From Clostridiales bacterium (GTDB taxonomy: Bacteria; Bacillota; Clostridia; Oscillospirales; Acutalibacteraceae): DNA of 64,000 nucleotides. The DNA lies in NCBI GenBank assembly GCA_024690965.1, contig JAILOG010000006.1:31418-95417 (forward strand), given 5' to 3'. How positions within the stretch are numbered: the first letter of the stretch is position 1; each line of letters opens with the position of its first letter. Below are positions 9,265 to 17,917 of the stretch, piece by piece. Under the pieces are notes generated by a model that searched no databases, was not told the DNA's origin, and saw only the letters and a list, made by a program, of their open reading frames with translations. The translations under genes were made by a program, and so were the position numbers.

Positions 9265-9807
9265 TTAAAAAGGATTTTTTCTGTTAATATTTCTGTTGTA
9301 AGCCCACTTGAAAACTCTGCGCCTGAGTTTTACGGTAGAAGATTCATTAGAGCAGTCGATAGGCTCTATAAGCGCCGATCTAATAAAAGTAAGCTTTGCG
9401 CCCAAAATATCGTTAAATACCTGGTCGCCGCACACAAGCACATTTTTGCGCTTTGAGCCCGATTTAATAAGAGCTCTTGTGTATCCAAACGGAGAAGGCT
9501 TCAAACAAAAATGAACAAACGGCAAAGAAAGCGAATCGGCAAACGGCTTTACGTTTCTCTTATAATTATTTGAACACAGTATTATCTTAACGCCGCTGTT
9601 TTTAATTTTATCAAGCCAATTATGTACTTGGGGGCTTACCTTATTGTCTCCGTATTTTTTAATTGTATTATCTATATCTAAAAACAAAGTGTCCGCGTTT
9701 ATCTTTTTCAAAATTTCGGGCGTAATGTCCGTTATCTTTTCAAAATGGCAATAACTGTCAAACAGCATAACTGAAAACCAACTCGCTTTAATTATAAAAA
9801 TCTTCAC
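9265..9807 (-). CDS. YqeG family HAD-type phosphatase
   Basis: A HAD superfamily IIIA protein. The nucleophile motif LFLDIDNTI, motif II LCSNN, the conserved lysine region CLKPSPFGY and the acidic motif VLVCGDQVFNDILGA are all present. YqeG of Bacillus is a phosphatase of unclear substrate, usually encoded near ribosome-associated genes, here upstream of obgE. The frame opens at GTG 9807, but YqeG proteins normally begin shortly before the LFDSYCHFEKI segment, so ATG 9768 is equally possible. Neither start has a good ribosome binding site. It is the first gene of the operon and is separated from the next gene by 16 bases. Confidence 0.82.
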   Translation of the reverse strand: MKIFIIKASWFSVMLFDSYCHFEKITDITPEILKKINADTLFLDIDNTIKKYGDNKVSPQVHNWLDKIKNSGVKIILCSNNYKRNVKPFADSLSLPFVHFCLKPSPFGYTRALIKSGSKRKNVLVCGDQVFNDILGAKLTFIRSALIEPIDCSNESSTVKLRRRVFKWAYNRNINRKNPF

Positions 9808-9918
9808 GAAAAATTACCGGATAGAGATTGTGACCTTTTAATTTTTTAAACAACAGCGGCAGTAAATTAATGTGCGCCTCATCATTATTTTCTACATAAT
9901 ATTAATCATTCCGTTAGT

Positions 9919-10079
9919 TTGCCCTAATGCCGGGCAGGCACCTACTTTCCCATGTGAGAAAGTAGGCAAAGGACACCAAAGGGAGAAACCCATCGGCTGT
10001 TTCCCCCTTTGGAAACCCCCTTCGCGACCACCCGGGGGAGTGCCCCCGTGGGGTGGACGCAAGCCCCCCTTTTTCTCGG
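9919..10079 (+). repeat. structured interspersed repeat, copy A
   Basis: GC-rich element in otherwise AT-rich spacer. In order it holds: TGCCC..GGGCA; hairpin 1 CCTACTTTC/GAAAGTAGG; hairpin 2 CCAAAGGG..AAAC/GTTT..CCCTTTGG (one A/C mismatch); hairpin 3 CCACCC/GGGTGG with an inner GGGGG/CCCCC; and an end at CTCGG. It shares sequence with copies at 24192, 49016, 59140 and 63864. The rest of the gap between 9808 and 10272 is AT-rich with no gene. Confidence 0.9.
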
Positions 10080-10272
10080 TTAGCTTTCTTTTTCATTCGA
10101 ATTCGCACAATTATACAGGCTTATATTTGTTATATACAATGCTGTTCAAATTTGTTTGATACCGCGATTATTAGCGAAGAACCTATCATAATGCGTTTTG
10201 TTTTACACACAACGCAGGCACAGTGCAATTATACACTTTTTAAGTCACTTTTTCAAGTTTGATGAAGTATGT

Positions 10273-10338
10273 AAAATTTAAAAGGAGCATTACAACACGC
10301 AAAATGGTTAAGGCGTTGCACTGCTCCTTTAAATTTCC
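10273..10338 (-). terminator. rpsU terminator
   Basis: Arms TTTAAAAGGAGCA and TGCTCCTTTAAA (one bulged A) enclose a loop that has its own short stem (CAAC..GTTG). Read on the minus strand it is followed by TTTTAC, and it lies 31 bases past the rpsU stop. Confidence 0.8.
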
Positions 10339-10369
10339 AAATCAATTTCAGCAAAACAAAGTATTAAAA

Positions 10370-10546
10370 TTATTTAAACTTTCTTTTACGAGCTGCTTCA
10401 GACTTCTTTTTACGTTTTACAGAAGGCTTTTCATAAGCTTGTCTTTTGCGAACTTCTGCAATAACGCCTTCTCTTGCGTACTGTCTTTTAAATCTTCTTA
10501 AAGCGCTTTCAAGAGACTCGTTGTCTTTAACTTTAACTTCAGCCAT
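10370..10546 (-). CDS. rpsU: 30S ribosomal protein S21
   Basis: A 58-residue basic protein: [20 protein letters not shown] at the start, then [21 protein letters not shown] and a Lys/Arg-rich tail. This is a full-length S21, the small-subunit protein that sits near the anti-Shine-Dalgarno region of 16S rRNA. The start at ATG 10546 is fixed by the strong GGAGGG site 8 bases upstream. The longer open frame to 10633 has no such site. It is a monocistronic unit with its own terminator. A short palindrome (GCCGTACGGC, 10565-10574) lies just upstream of the ribosome binding site and might belong to the leader. Confidence 0.97.
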   Translation of the reverse strand: MAEVKVKDNESLESALRRFKRQYAREGVIAEVRKRQAYEKPSVKRKKKSEAARKRKFK

Positions 10547-10698
10547 TATGTTATCCCTCCCATCCGCCGTACGGCAGGGGTTAATTGCAAAACTGCTTTT
10601 GAGATTATACAACTGTTTGCAGAGTTTTGTCAATACCTTGTGCGAAATTTAGCGAAATATTTTCAAAAAGTTGCCTGCAAACAATCAAATATTCCCCT

Positions 10699-12180
10699 TT
10701 ATCTTCCCGACTGATTAACAAGCTGTCTTATACTGCCGGCAAGGCGGTGGGTAATATCGCTTCTTTTAACGCGCCAAGCCCAGTTGCATCCAAGGGTAGA
10801 CGGTGTGTTCATTCGCGCTTCTGAACCAAGATTTAAAAAGTCCTGCATTTGTATTATCGCATAATCGGCTTTGCTTTTGTATGCTGTTTTTATCATTGCC
10901 CAAGAAAGCTTTTCGCCCTCATATGGCTTTAAATAATTGTAAGCGTGCATAAGCTCATGGTCGGGGGCTGTTTTCTCCCAGCCAAGCACCGTATCGTTAT
11001 CGTGGGTTCCCGTGTAAACGATGCAGTTATTATTATAATTATGGGGCAAATAAGGGTTATCGTCTCCGCTGCCGAAAGCGAATTCCAGTATTTTCATACC
11101 CGGATATCCAACATCTGCCATCAACTTATAAACGCTCGGTGTAAGCGTTCCCAGATCTTCGGCTACTATTTCTATATTGCCCAGTTTTTCTCTCATTTTT
11201 ATAAAGAAGTCAAGTCCCGGTCCTTCTACCCATTTACCGTTTATCGCGTTTTCGGCAGGGTACGGTATTGAATAGTACGCGTCAAACGCTCTGAAATGGT
11301 CTATTCTTGTAATGTCAAACAATTGAGAAGCGCTCTTAAGTCTCCTAAACCACCATTCGTACCCCTGTTCTTTCAGGTAATCCCATCTGTATAGGGGGTT
11401 TCCCCAAAGCTGGCCTGTTTTAGAGAAGTAATCGGGCGGACAGCCAGCTACATTTGTAGGTTTTAGGTTTTGGTCAAGCTGGAATATTTGAGGATTTGCC
11501 CATGTGTCCGCGCTGTCCATAGCTACATAGATAGGCATATCTCCCAATATTTTGATCCCCAAAGAATTTACGTATTTTTTAAATTTTGTCCACTGCTTGA
11601 AGAATTCATACTGAACGAATTTCCAAAAGCCTATATCTTCACCTAATTTGTTTGAATAATACGCCATTGATGTGGGCTTTCTCATACGTATGCCGGAATC
11701 GTCCCAATCAGTCCAAGATCTGTTGTCAAAATACGCCTTAACCGACATATACATAGCGTAATCGTCAAGCCAAATATGATTATTTTGGTCGCAAAAACGG
11801 TGAAAATCCGACAAATCTCCGTTTAAAAACCTTTTATACGCTTTTCTTAAAACGGGATAACGGTAATAGTATATCGCGCCGTAATTTACCTTCTCATCAC
11901 TTTCCTGCCAGGGCAGGCAGTTGTATTCATCTTCAAAAAGCAAACCTTCGTCTCTTAAAACATCAAGGTCTATCATATAAGGATTTCCCGCAAATGACGA
12001 AAATGACTGATAAGGAGAATCTCCGTAGCTCGTTTGCCCCACAGGCAATATCTGCCATATTTTTTGACCCGCCTCTTTTAAAAAGTCGGCAAATTCATAA
12101 GCCGCTTTTCCTATTGTGCCTATTCCGTAAGGCGACGGCAGAGATGTTATTGACATCAATATTCCCGCACTTCGTTTCAT
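10699..12180 (-). CDS. malQ: 4-alpha-glucanotransferase (amylomaltase)
   Basis: A 493-residue GH77 enzyme of normal length. It opens with RSAGILMSITSLPSPYGIGT. It has the catalytic nucleophile region DITRIDHFRAF, the acid/base in IVAEDLG and the third acid in YTGTHDND. It transfers alpha-1,4-glucan segments between maltodextrins in the cytoplasm, fitting a starch-using bacterium. Start is ATG 12180 with GGGGG 9-13 bases upstream. It is the last gene of a long minus-strand operon that starts at 17769, and I see no clear intrinsic terminator in the 150 bases before rpsU. Confidence 0.96.
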   Translation of the reverse strand: MKRSAGILMSITSLPSPYGIGTIGKAAYEFADFLKEAGQKIWQILPVGQTSYGDSPYQSFSSFAGNPYMIDLDVLRDEGLLFEDEYNCLPWQESDEKVNYGAIYYYRYPVLRKAYKRFLNGDLSDFHRFCDQNNHIWLDDYAMYMSVKAYFDNRSWTDWDDSGIRMRKPTSMAYYSNKLGEDIGFWKFVQYEFFKQWTKFKKYVNSLGIKILGDMPIYVAMDSADTWANPQIFQLDQNLKPTNVAGCPPDYFSKTGQLWGNPLYRWDYLKEQGYEWWFRRLKSASQLFDITRIDHFRAFDAYYSIPYPAENAINGKWVEGPGLDFFIKMREKLGNIEIVAEDLGTLTPSVYKLMADVGYPGMKILEFAFGSGDDNPYLPHNYNNNCIVYTGTHDNDTVLGWEKTAPDHELMHAYNYLKPYEGEKLSWAMIKTAYKSKADYAIIQMQDFLNLGSEARMNTPSTLGCNWAWRVKRSDITHRLAGSIRQLVNQSGR

Positions 12181-12222
12181 TAAAATAAACCCCCGTTTTT
12201 TAAATCCCTTATTTTATATATT

Positions 12223-12624
12223 TCATTCTTTTTCGCAACTGTCGCATTTTTTAAACAGTGCAGGAATAAATATTCTTACACTGTCGTTTGATGAGTTTAC
12301 ACCCAGCGAGATCGCTGTGAAAAACAAATTATTATTCTCTCCCGTTATATACACCATATTTCTGTTTGCCGCGTAATTTCCTATTGCTCTTAAAAGCAAT
12401 TCGGATATAAATTTTTGCTCATGTGTTTGGTTGCTGTGATCGGTGCAACCGATAATTTCAAACACGGTCACCTCCGCGCTGTGACCGTTTTTAAAAAAAG
12501 CCGCGTATGCCATAAGCTCGCCGCCGTTATACGCGCTTAATATAACGCTGTTTTGCGCCAAATTGTACTTCTTTATTATGTTGTCTGCTGTGTTTTTATT
12601 TTTTTCGGGTGATACCTTTATCAT
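12223..12624 (-). CDS. unknown small protein, possibly GNAT-like
   Basis: A 133-residue soluble protein that I do not recognise with certainty. The pattern of an N-terminal helix, then ILSAYNGGELMAYAAFF, then a strand EVTVFEIIGC, then a helix HEQKFISELLLRAIGNYAANRN, resembles the central part of a GNAT acetyltransferase. The acetyl-CoA loop is not recognisable. The C-terminus has a CDSC pair. Start is ATG 12624 with AAAGGTG upstream. It lies between a pseudouridine synthase gene and malQ in the same operon, so it is a cytoplasmic accessory protein of unknown role. Confidence 0.6.
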   Translation of the reverse strand: MIKVSPEKNKNTADNIIKKYNLAQNSVILSAYNGGELMAYAAFFKNGHSAEVTVFEIIGCTDHSNQTHEQKFISELLLRAIGNYAANRNMVYITGENNNLFFTAISLGVNSSNDSVRIFIPALFKKCDSCEKE

Positions 12625-12652
12625 TTCATTACACCTTTCGGCGATGTTATTT

Positions 12653-13384
12653 TCATTGTTGTTTTGGCAAAAGCTTCTTTATTTCATCCGCCGTCAAGCT
12701 TCTCCATTGACCTTGCGGAAGTCTGCCGAGCTTCACCTGACCTATCGCTATCCTTTTAAGTCTTGCTACTTCAAGCCCTGCCTGCTCGCATATATTTCTT
12801 ATCTGTCTGTTTTTGCCGTCCTGCAAAACAAACTGCAAAACCACTCTGCCTTCTTGCCGCTCTATTACAAAAACCTCGGCAGGTATCGTCTTTTTCCCGT
12901 TTATAACAATACTCTGCTTAAGCTTTTCAAGCTGTTCGTCACTTACAGACGGTCTGACGGTAACACGGTATGTTTTATTTAAATGGCACGCGGGATGCGC
13001 TATACCGTTCGCGAAATCTCCGTCGTTTGTCATAAGCAGCAAGCCTTCGCTGTCACGGTCTAATCTGCCTATGGGAAAAAGCCTCGCAGGTATTTCTTCT
13101 ACAAGCTGGGCAACGCATTTTCTGCCCATTTCGTCGTTCATTGTGGTAACAAAACCTCTTGGCTTATGAAGCATTATGTAATATTTTGTTTTTTGCGCGT
13201 TAGGCACTATTTTCTTTTTGCCTACGGTTATTCTGTCCTTTAACGGGTTTGCCTTGTCGCCTAAAAAGGCTTTTCTTCCGTTTACGAAAACTTCGCCGTT
13301 TTCTATAAGCTGTTCGGCTTTTCTGCGTGACATAAGCCCCGAGTCGGCTATTATTTTTTGTATTCTTATTTTGTTATCCTTCAA
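12653..13384 (-). CDS. rluB: 23S rRNA pseudouridine synthase, RluB/RsuA type
   Basis: 243 residues. An S4 RNA-binding domain occupies residues about 5-55 (IQKIIADSGLMSRRKAEQLIENGEVFVNGR). The RsuA-family catalytic domain follows, with GRLDRDSEGLLLMTNDG, whose first Asp is the catalytic residue, and GKNRQIRNICEQAGL near the end. The enzyme makes pseudouridine in rRNA. In Bacillus the scpAB-dacF-linked homologue is RluB. Translation seems to start at TTG 13384, directly after the dacF stop codon, with AAAGGA about 10 bases upstream, so the two genes are coupled. Confidence 0.9.
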   Translation of the reverse strand: MKDNKIRIQKIIADSGLMSRRKAEQLIENGEVFVNGRKAFLGDKANPLKDRITVGKKKIVPNAQKTKYYIMLHKPRGFVTTMNDEMGRKCVAQLVEEIPARLFPIGRLDRDSEGLLLMTNDGDFANGIAHPACHLNKTYRVTVRPSVSDEQLEKLKQSIVINGKKTIPAEVFVIERQEGRVVLQFVLQDGKNRQIRNICEQAGLEVARLKRIAIGQVKLGRLPQGQWRSLTADEIKKLLPKQQ

Positions 13385-13385
13385 T

Positions 13386-14534
13386 TCAGTTCATTCCTTT
13401 AAATATACCCAAAAACCAGTTCATAATATTCTCAAATATATTTTCTTTTTGTGTGTCAAGCGGCACGTCGCTTTCGGCAACAAGCGGTACTTCTCTGAAC
13501 AGTTTTCCGTTTTTGCAGTACCTTATTTTCCCCAAAGCGTCGCCCTTTTTCACCGGCGCGTAAACAAATCGCGGCAAAAAGAATTCCCGCTTGATATCGT
13601 CTACGCCGTTTATGTTGTATACATACGGCATTTTACATTCCGCGTTTACAGTAACATTATCATGTTCGCCGCCAGCCACGGGAAGCGATATATTTATGTT
13701 TGTATCGTCCTGACAGCAAGTGCGAAGATTCTCAAAGCCGTAATCATACATAGCCTTTTGGTCGTTCCAATCATCGGGCGCGTTCAGCGTTACGGCAATC
13801 AGGGTTATCCCGTCCTTTTCCGCACAGGTAACAAGGCACCTGCCGGACTTTTTTGTAAAGCCTGTTTTTCCGCCGATACAGTATTCATATTCCGACAAAA
13901 GCCTGTTATGATTGTGATAAGTAGTCTTTTGCTTTTCGGCTTTTTCAAAAGTGACTTCAATATCCTGTTGAGAAACTATATCCCTGAACGCTTCGTTTTG
14001 CATGGCGCAGTTCATTAAAAGCGCCATATCGTAAGCGGTTGAATAATGATTTTCGTCATCAAGCCCCGATGGTGTAACAAAATTGGTATTGTTCATGCCC
14101 AAAGACCTTGCGCGGCTGTTCATAAGCTTACAAAATTCTTCTATACTCCCGCACATAGATATCGCAATGGCATTGGCGGCATCGTTACCAGAAGCGGCAA
14201 GCAAGCCTTTTACAAGCTCAGAAAGCCTGATCTTTTCCCCTACTTTAAGATACATAGAGGAGCCCTCGGCAATCATATCATACGTAAACTCTACCGTTTC
14301 GTCATCTGTGGAGCATTTCTCAAGTGCCAAAAGCGCTGTCATTATTTTTGTTGTGCTGGCCATGGGCATTCTTTTATCACTGTTTTTTTCAAGTACCAAT
14401 TCACCTGTGTTTGCGCAAAACAAAACGCATGCCTGCGCCGAAGCATTTGTTTTGCTTTCGGCGTAAGCTCCGGGCACATATACAATTAACACAATAGCCA
14501 AAACGACACACAAAACCGACTTTGCCATTCTCAA
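13386..14534 (-). CDS. dacF: D-alanyl-D-alanine carboxypeptidase, DacF type
   Basis: A penicillin-binding protein 5-type DD-carboxypeptidase that trims peptidoglycan stem peptides outside the cell. There is a signal peptide at the start (KSVLCVVLAIVLIVYVPGAYA), and the catalytic motifs are STTK (MASTTKIMTALLA), SGN (LAASGNDAANA) and KTG (IGGKTGFTKKSGR). A PBP5_C-like beta domain and a short amphipathic C-terminal helix (FENIMNWFLGIF) follow as membrane anchor. The frame opens at GTG 14552, but AAGGTG is best spaced for TTG 14534. An ATG at 14528 is also possible. The position between ytfJ and rluB is the usual clostridial arrangement. Confidence 0.93.
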   Translation of the reverse strand: MRMAKSVLCVVLAIVLIVYVPGAYAESKTNASAQACVLFCANTGELVLEKNSDKRMPMASTTKIMTALLALEKCSTDDETVEFTYDMIAEGSSMYLKVGEKIRLSELVKGLLAASGNDAANAIAISMCGSIEEFCKLMNSRARSLGMNNTNFVTPSGLDDENHYSTAYDMALLMNCAMQNEAFRDIVSQQDIEVTFEKAEKQKTTYHNHNRLLSEYEYCIGGKTGFTKKSGRCLVTCAEKDGITLIAVTLNAPDDWNDQKAMYDYGFENLRTCCQDDTNINISLPVAGGEHDNVTVNAECKMPYVYNINGVDDIKREFFLPRFVYAPVKKGDALGKIRYCKNGKLFREVPLVAESDVPLDTQKENIFENIMNWFLGIFKGMN

Positions 14535-14598
14535 AATATCATCACCTTGCACAGCTGTTTAATATATGCTATGCCCGTGATGGAATATTATGCATAAA

Positions 14599-15042
14599 TC
14601 AGATCTCAGGATCGTCTGCTACGGAAGAAACAGGCTTTCTGATTTCTTTTTCCTTTTTCTTTGCTTTGTTTTTGTTGAATGTTTCGGCAATTTTATCAAT
14701 TGCGCTCGGCACGGCTTCCGCTATTTTCTCTACCGGGCTGTCGGCTGTTTCAAGCTTTATAAGCTTTATTTGACCGTCGCGCTGTATGCACAGAAAACCT
14801 ATGGGCTTAATGGTTATACCTGCACCGCTTCCGCCGCCGAAAAAGCTTTTGGTCTCTGTCGTCTGCTTGCTGGGAATATCGCTTCCTCCCGCCGCAAAGC
14901 CGTAGCTCACCGACGAAACAGGAATAACCGTTGTGCCGTCGGGCGTTGACACGGGGTTACCGATTATGGTATTCACATCTACCATACTTCTTATTCTGTC
15001 CATTGTGGTTTCCATCATGTTTTCTATCGGATGTCCACTCAT
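14599..15042 (-). CDS. ytfJ: spore protein YtfJ (GerW family)
   Basis: A 147-residue protein. The N-terminal half has the family pattern VDVNTIIGNPVSTPDGTTVIP, then SYGFAAGGSD, GGGSGAGI and a strand ending PIGFLCI. The C-terminus is a charged, lysine-rich helix. GerW (YtfJ) of Bacillus is made in the forespore and is needed for germination. Start is ATG 15042 after GGAAGGTG. It overlaps the DUF2953 gene by 4 bases (ATGA type), a pairing seen in many spore formers. Confidence 0.92.
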   Translation of the reverse strand: MSGHPIENMMETTMDRIRSMVDVNTIIGNPVSTPDGTTVIPVSSVSYGFAAGGSDIPSKQTTETKSFFGGGSGAGITIKPIGFLCIQRDGQIKLIKLETADSPVEKIAEAVPSAIDKIAETFNKNKAKKKEKEIRKPVSSVADDPEI

Positions 15043-15713
15043 TGCTTAACACCTTCCTTTTGTTTCTCTTTATTCTTTAAGTTTTTTATTTTTGAAAAAG
15101 CTTTTAAAATATCTATACCCGCAAACAAAGCCTTAAATGCGGCAATAATTATAAAAATAAGTTTTATTTTTATCTTTATGTCAGCCTCTGCGGAAGATTC
15201 TTTCTTATCGAAATCGGCGATAACATTTACAGATGTTTTTCTGCATCTGAAATTACTTAAAAAAAACGAATACGCAGGATAAATAACAGAACAGGCTCTG
15301 CCGTAATTTACTGCAGCAGTGGCGGCGTCTTCATCGCTTACCGAAATGTTTATAAAAAGCTTTGAAAATATTAAATGTCTTTTAATGAAAACAGGTATTT
15401 TTTTTACTCTGTTTACGGCGTATTTAACGTTGTCCAAAAACTCGCTCAAGCCGTCTTTGTCCAGTTTTTCTTTAAATACGTTAGGTTTTTTCTTTTCTTC
15501 GGGTTTTTCTTTTTCTTTCTTTTTTTTGGTTTCTTTGGTTTCTTTTTCCTGCTTTTCGGGCTTTTCTTTTTGCGGATACAGCCTTATCCTTACAAAAATA
15601 TATCTTACATATACCGCAAGATCATCTTTTTGCTTAACCGACAAAACAATGGGGCAAACAAGCAAAACGAAGATTATAAATATTATTATCGCCAAAATAT
15701 ATATAGCCTTCAT
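15039..15713 (-). CDS. DUF2953 membrane protein
   Basis: 224 residues. One N-terminal membrane helix (residues about 3-26) is followed by VRYIFVRIRLYP, a long lysine/glutamate-rich stretch (residues about 48-80, likely flexible or coiled) and a conserved segment KRHLIFSKLFINISVSDEDAATAAVNYGRACS, which is the DUF2953 signature. A second hydrophobic stretch lies near residues 180-200. The function is not known. Its constant location next to ytfJ suggests a sporulation or germination role. No clear ribosome binding site precedes ATG 15713, so the exact start is uncertain. Confidence 0.85.
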   Translation of the reverse strand: MKAIYILAIIIFIIFVLLVCPIVLSVKQKDDLAVYVRYIFVRIRLYPQKEKPEKQEKETKETKKKKEKEKPEEKKKPNVFKEKLDKDGLSEFLDNVKYAVNRVKKIPVFIKRHLIFSKLFINISVSDEDAATAAVNYGRACSVIYPAYSFFLSNFRCRKTSVNVIADFDKKESSAEADIKIKIKLIFIIIAAFKALFAGIDILKAFSKIKNLKNKEKQKEGVKQ

Positions 15714-15767
15714 AGCAAATATTGCGCAAATAAACGCCTGCCCCTTCTTAAAATTTTACCCGCAAAA

Positions 15768-16325
15768 TCAGTTCTCAATATTTTCGGTTTCAGCTTCATT
15801 TTCTTCACTTTCCCGATGAGATTCGGGTGTAGGCAACTCGTCATATGAGCTGATCCCAAAGCAGCGCATAAAATTGTCCGTTGTGCCGTATATAAGCGGC
15901 CTGCCGGGAAGCTCAAGTCTTCCTTTTTCTTCAACAAGTCCTTTTGAGCAAAGACTGCCTATTACGCCCGAACAATCAACGCCTCTCACCTGCTCAACAA
16001 AAGCTTTTGTAACAGGCTGGTTGTACGCTATCACCGCAAGAACCTCAAAAGCCGCCTGAGAAAGCGGTGTGTTACGCTTTAAATCCATTACTTTTCTTAT
16101 TGCGTCTCCGTGTTGCTTTTTAGAGCACATTTGAACGTTTTTGCCGAGCTTTATTATTTGTATACCGTGGTCGTCGCCTGAATACTTGCTTACCAAGTTG
16201 TCTATCGCACTGTTTATCTCATTCTCATTTATTTCCAATGCCTCGGCTATACGCTCTAAAGGCACGGGAGAACCTGCGGCGAAAATGATCGCCTCTATTT
16301 CTGCGGAAAGTTGGTTTTTATTCAT
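15768..16325 (-). CDS. scpB: segregation and condensation protein B
   Basis: A 185-residue winged-helix protein with the family phrases EAIIFAAGSPVPLERIAEALE, PLSQAAFEVLAVIAYNQPVT and GRPLIYGTTDNFMRCFGI. ScpB dimers bind ScpA to form the kleisin part of the SMC condensin complex, which compacts and separates the replicating chromosome. Start is ATG 16325 with AAGGACAGG upstream. It lies 14 bases after scpA, the usual order. The acidic C-terminal tail (EENEAETENIEN) is typical. Confidence 0.97.
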   Translation of the reverse strand: MNKNQLSAEIEAIIFAAGSPVPLERIAEALEINENEINSAIDNLVSKYSGDDHGIQIIKLGKNVQMCSKKQHGDAIRKVMDLKRNTPLSQAAFEVLAVIAYNQPVTKAFVEQVRGVDCSGVIGSLCSKGLVEEKGRLELPGRPLIYGTTDNFMRCFGISSYDELPTPESHRESEENEAETENIEN

Positions 16326-16339
16326 ATTGCCTGTCCTTT

Positions 16340-17050
16340 TTACGCGGCGTTGCCGTTAAAGATTATTTCGGCGTTATTATCATCGCCCTCTACCCTTACG
16401 CGCTTTTCCTTGATAAGCTCAAGAAGCGCCAAAAAGGTAGCAACAACGTCGCTTTTTTCATTTTGTGCTGTAAATATTGAAATATATTTAAGCTTGTTCT
16501 TTTCTTTTAAGCTTTTTAATATGTAAACAATCTTTGAGTTTACGGATGTCACCTTTCTCGTCAGTATTCCCGAAAAAGACTCCTTTGGCGGAGGAAGCTT
16601 GCTTTTGCCTCTTCCCACTGCCGAAATATACGCGTCCGCAAGCTCTTTTAGTTCATGAAGACGTGTATATGTCATATCAAATTTTATTTTTTCGGCTTCA
16701 CGCACAAATCTGTCGTAACAAATCTCTTCGGAAAGCATTTTTGCTATTCTTTGACATTCTCTGTATTCTATCAGCTGGCCCGTAAGTTCCTCTTTGAGCT
16801 GCTGTGCTTCTTCTTCATATTTTGGCAAAAGCATAACCGATTTTATATGCACAAGTCTTGCCGCCATCTCCAAAAACTCGCTCGCGACATCCATATTCTC
16901 TTCCTGCATAGCGGTTATCTGCTCCATATATTGCTCAAAGAGAGAATGTATTTCAATTTCGTAAATATCTATTTTATTTTTAGAGATCAAATGCAAAAGC
17001 AAATCAAGCGGACCCTCAAACACGGGCAGCTTGTAAGAGAGCTTTTCCAA
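16340..17050 (-). CDS. scpA: segregation and condensation protein A
   Basis: A 236-residue kleisin. The N-terminal SMC-head-binding part begins YKLPVFEGPLDLLLHLISKN, followed by the helix EFLEMAARLVHIKSVMLLP. The C-terminal winged helix includes VVATFLALLELIKEKRV. It bridges the two SMC ATPase heads together with ScpB. Translation seems to start at TTG 17050, because no ATG lies in frame nearby and the family normally begins 4-6 residues before the FEGPLDLLL motif. The ribosome binding site is weak (GGCGTG). Confidence 0.96.
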   Translation of the reverse strand: MEKLSYKLPVFEGPLDLLLHLISKNKIDIYEIEIHSLFEQYMEQITAMQEENMDVASEFLEMAARLVHIKSVMLLPKYEEEAQQLKEELTGQLIEYRECQRIAKMLSEEICYDRFVREAEKIKFDMTYTRLHELKELADAYISAVGRGKSKLPPPKESFSGILTRKVTSVNSKIVYILKSLKEKNKLKYISIFTAQNEKSDVVATFLALLELIKEKRVRVEGDDNNAEIIFNGNAA

Positions 17051-17067
17051 GTCATATCACGCCTTGT

Positions 17068-17769
17068 TTAAAAAAATAGTTTAAATGGTAAAGCCGTAAC
17101 CCACATTATCGCATTGTATATAACGCTTGTCGGAATACCTATTATCACGGAAAACATACCCGTCATCATAAGAATTATAAGCACACCGAAAAATATTCTC
17201 TCGTTTCTGACAAGAGCCATATATGCGCTGTCGGGCAAAAACGCAGACAAGATTCTCGAGCCGTCAAGCGGCGGGAACGGGATAAGGTTAAACACTGCCA
17301 AAACTACGTTTATCTCAATATAGTATACGAAAAACGATACTATATAATAAGGAAGCTTTGAGCCGTCAAATAAATCTATTTTGTAGTAAAGGAAAATATA
17401 GAGGTTACACAAAATACCGCCTATTACAGCCGCTATAAGATTTGCAACGGGACCTGCAAGCGCAACGAGCGCCATATCTCTTTTGGGCTTGCGAAAATAA
17501 TAAGGATTAACAGGCACGGGCTTTGCCCAACCAAAGCCGAACAAAACCAAAAGCGTAGATCCTATGGGGTCTATATGAGCAAGTGGGTTAAACGTAAGCC
17601 TTCCCATGTTTTTAGCCGTGGGGTCTCCCAATTTATTTGCTACATATCCGTGTGCCATCTCGTGAAAAGGAAGCACTATAAACACTATTATCAAGCCTGC
17701 CGCCAAAGACAAAAACAAAGCCGACATTCCTGCCTGTCCTCTAAGCACGCCCATAAACGCGTCAAACAT
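17068..17769 (-). CDS. site-2 protease family (M50) membrane metalloprotease
   Basis: A 233-residue integral membrane protein with five or six helices. The zinc site HEMAH lies in the first conserved helix (LPFHEMAHGYVANKLGDPTAK), with NPLAHIDPIGS after it, and the third ligand region FPPLDGSRIL lies near residue 170. This is the YwhC/Rip-type, minimal site-2 protease that cleaves other proteins within the membrane. Its substrate is unknown. I chose ATG 17769, which follows AGGTGGTG by 5 bases, rather than the open frame to 17793. It is the first gene of the scpAB operon, as in many clostridia. Confidence 0.93.
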   Translation of the reverse strand: MFDAFMGVLRGQAGMSALFLSLAAGLIIVFIVLPFHEMAHGYVANKLGDPTAKNMGRLTFNPLAHIDPIGSTLLVLFGFGWAKPVPVNPYYFRKPKRDMALVALAGPVANLIAAVIGGILCNLYIFLYYKIDLFDGSKLPYYIVSFFVYYIEINVVLAVFNLIPFPPLDGSRILSAFLPDSAYMALVRNERIFFGVLIILMMTGMFSVIIGIPTSVIYNAIMWVTALPFKLFF

Positions 17770-17863
17770 ATGAACACCACCTATTACATCCATTATCTGC
17801 TATTTTAGTGTATTATATCACAGTAAGAAAAAAAACACAAGCGATTTAGACTTTTGCGTTATT

Positions 17864-17902
17864 AAAAAACTGCCGCGGAAATTAATATCTGCGGCAGTTT
17901 TT
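17864..17902 (-). terminator. terminator of the SpoIIQ-like gene
   Basis: A 12-base stem (AAAAAACTGCCGC paired with GCGGCAGTTTTT) and a 14-base loop, with T-tracts on both strands. It follows the M23 gene stop by 15 bases. Confidence 0.9.
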
Positions 17903-17917
17903 GTTTGCAAATTGTTT

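Noticed and set aside
9872..10159. Proline-rich open frames within structured repeat copies (also at 24150-24392, 48940-49210 and 59084-59356).
   Set aside because: They fall in the repeat and are open only because it is GC-rich. Different copies are open in different frames and strands, there is no ribosome binding site, and the DNA hairpins explain the conservation better.
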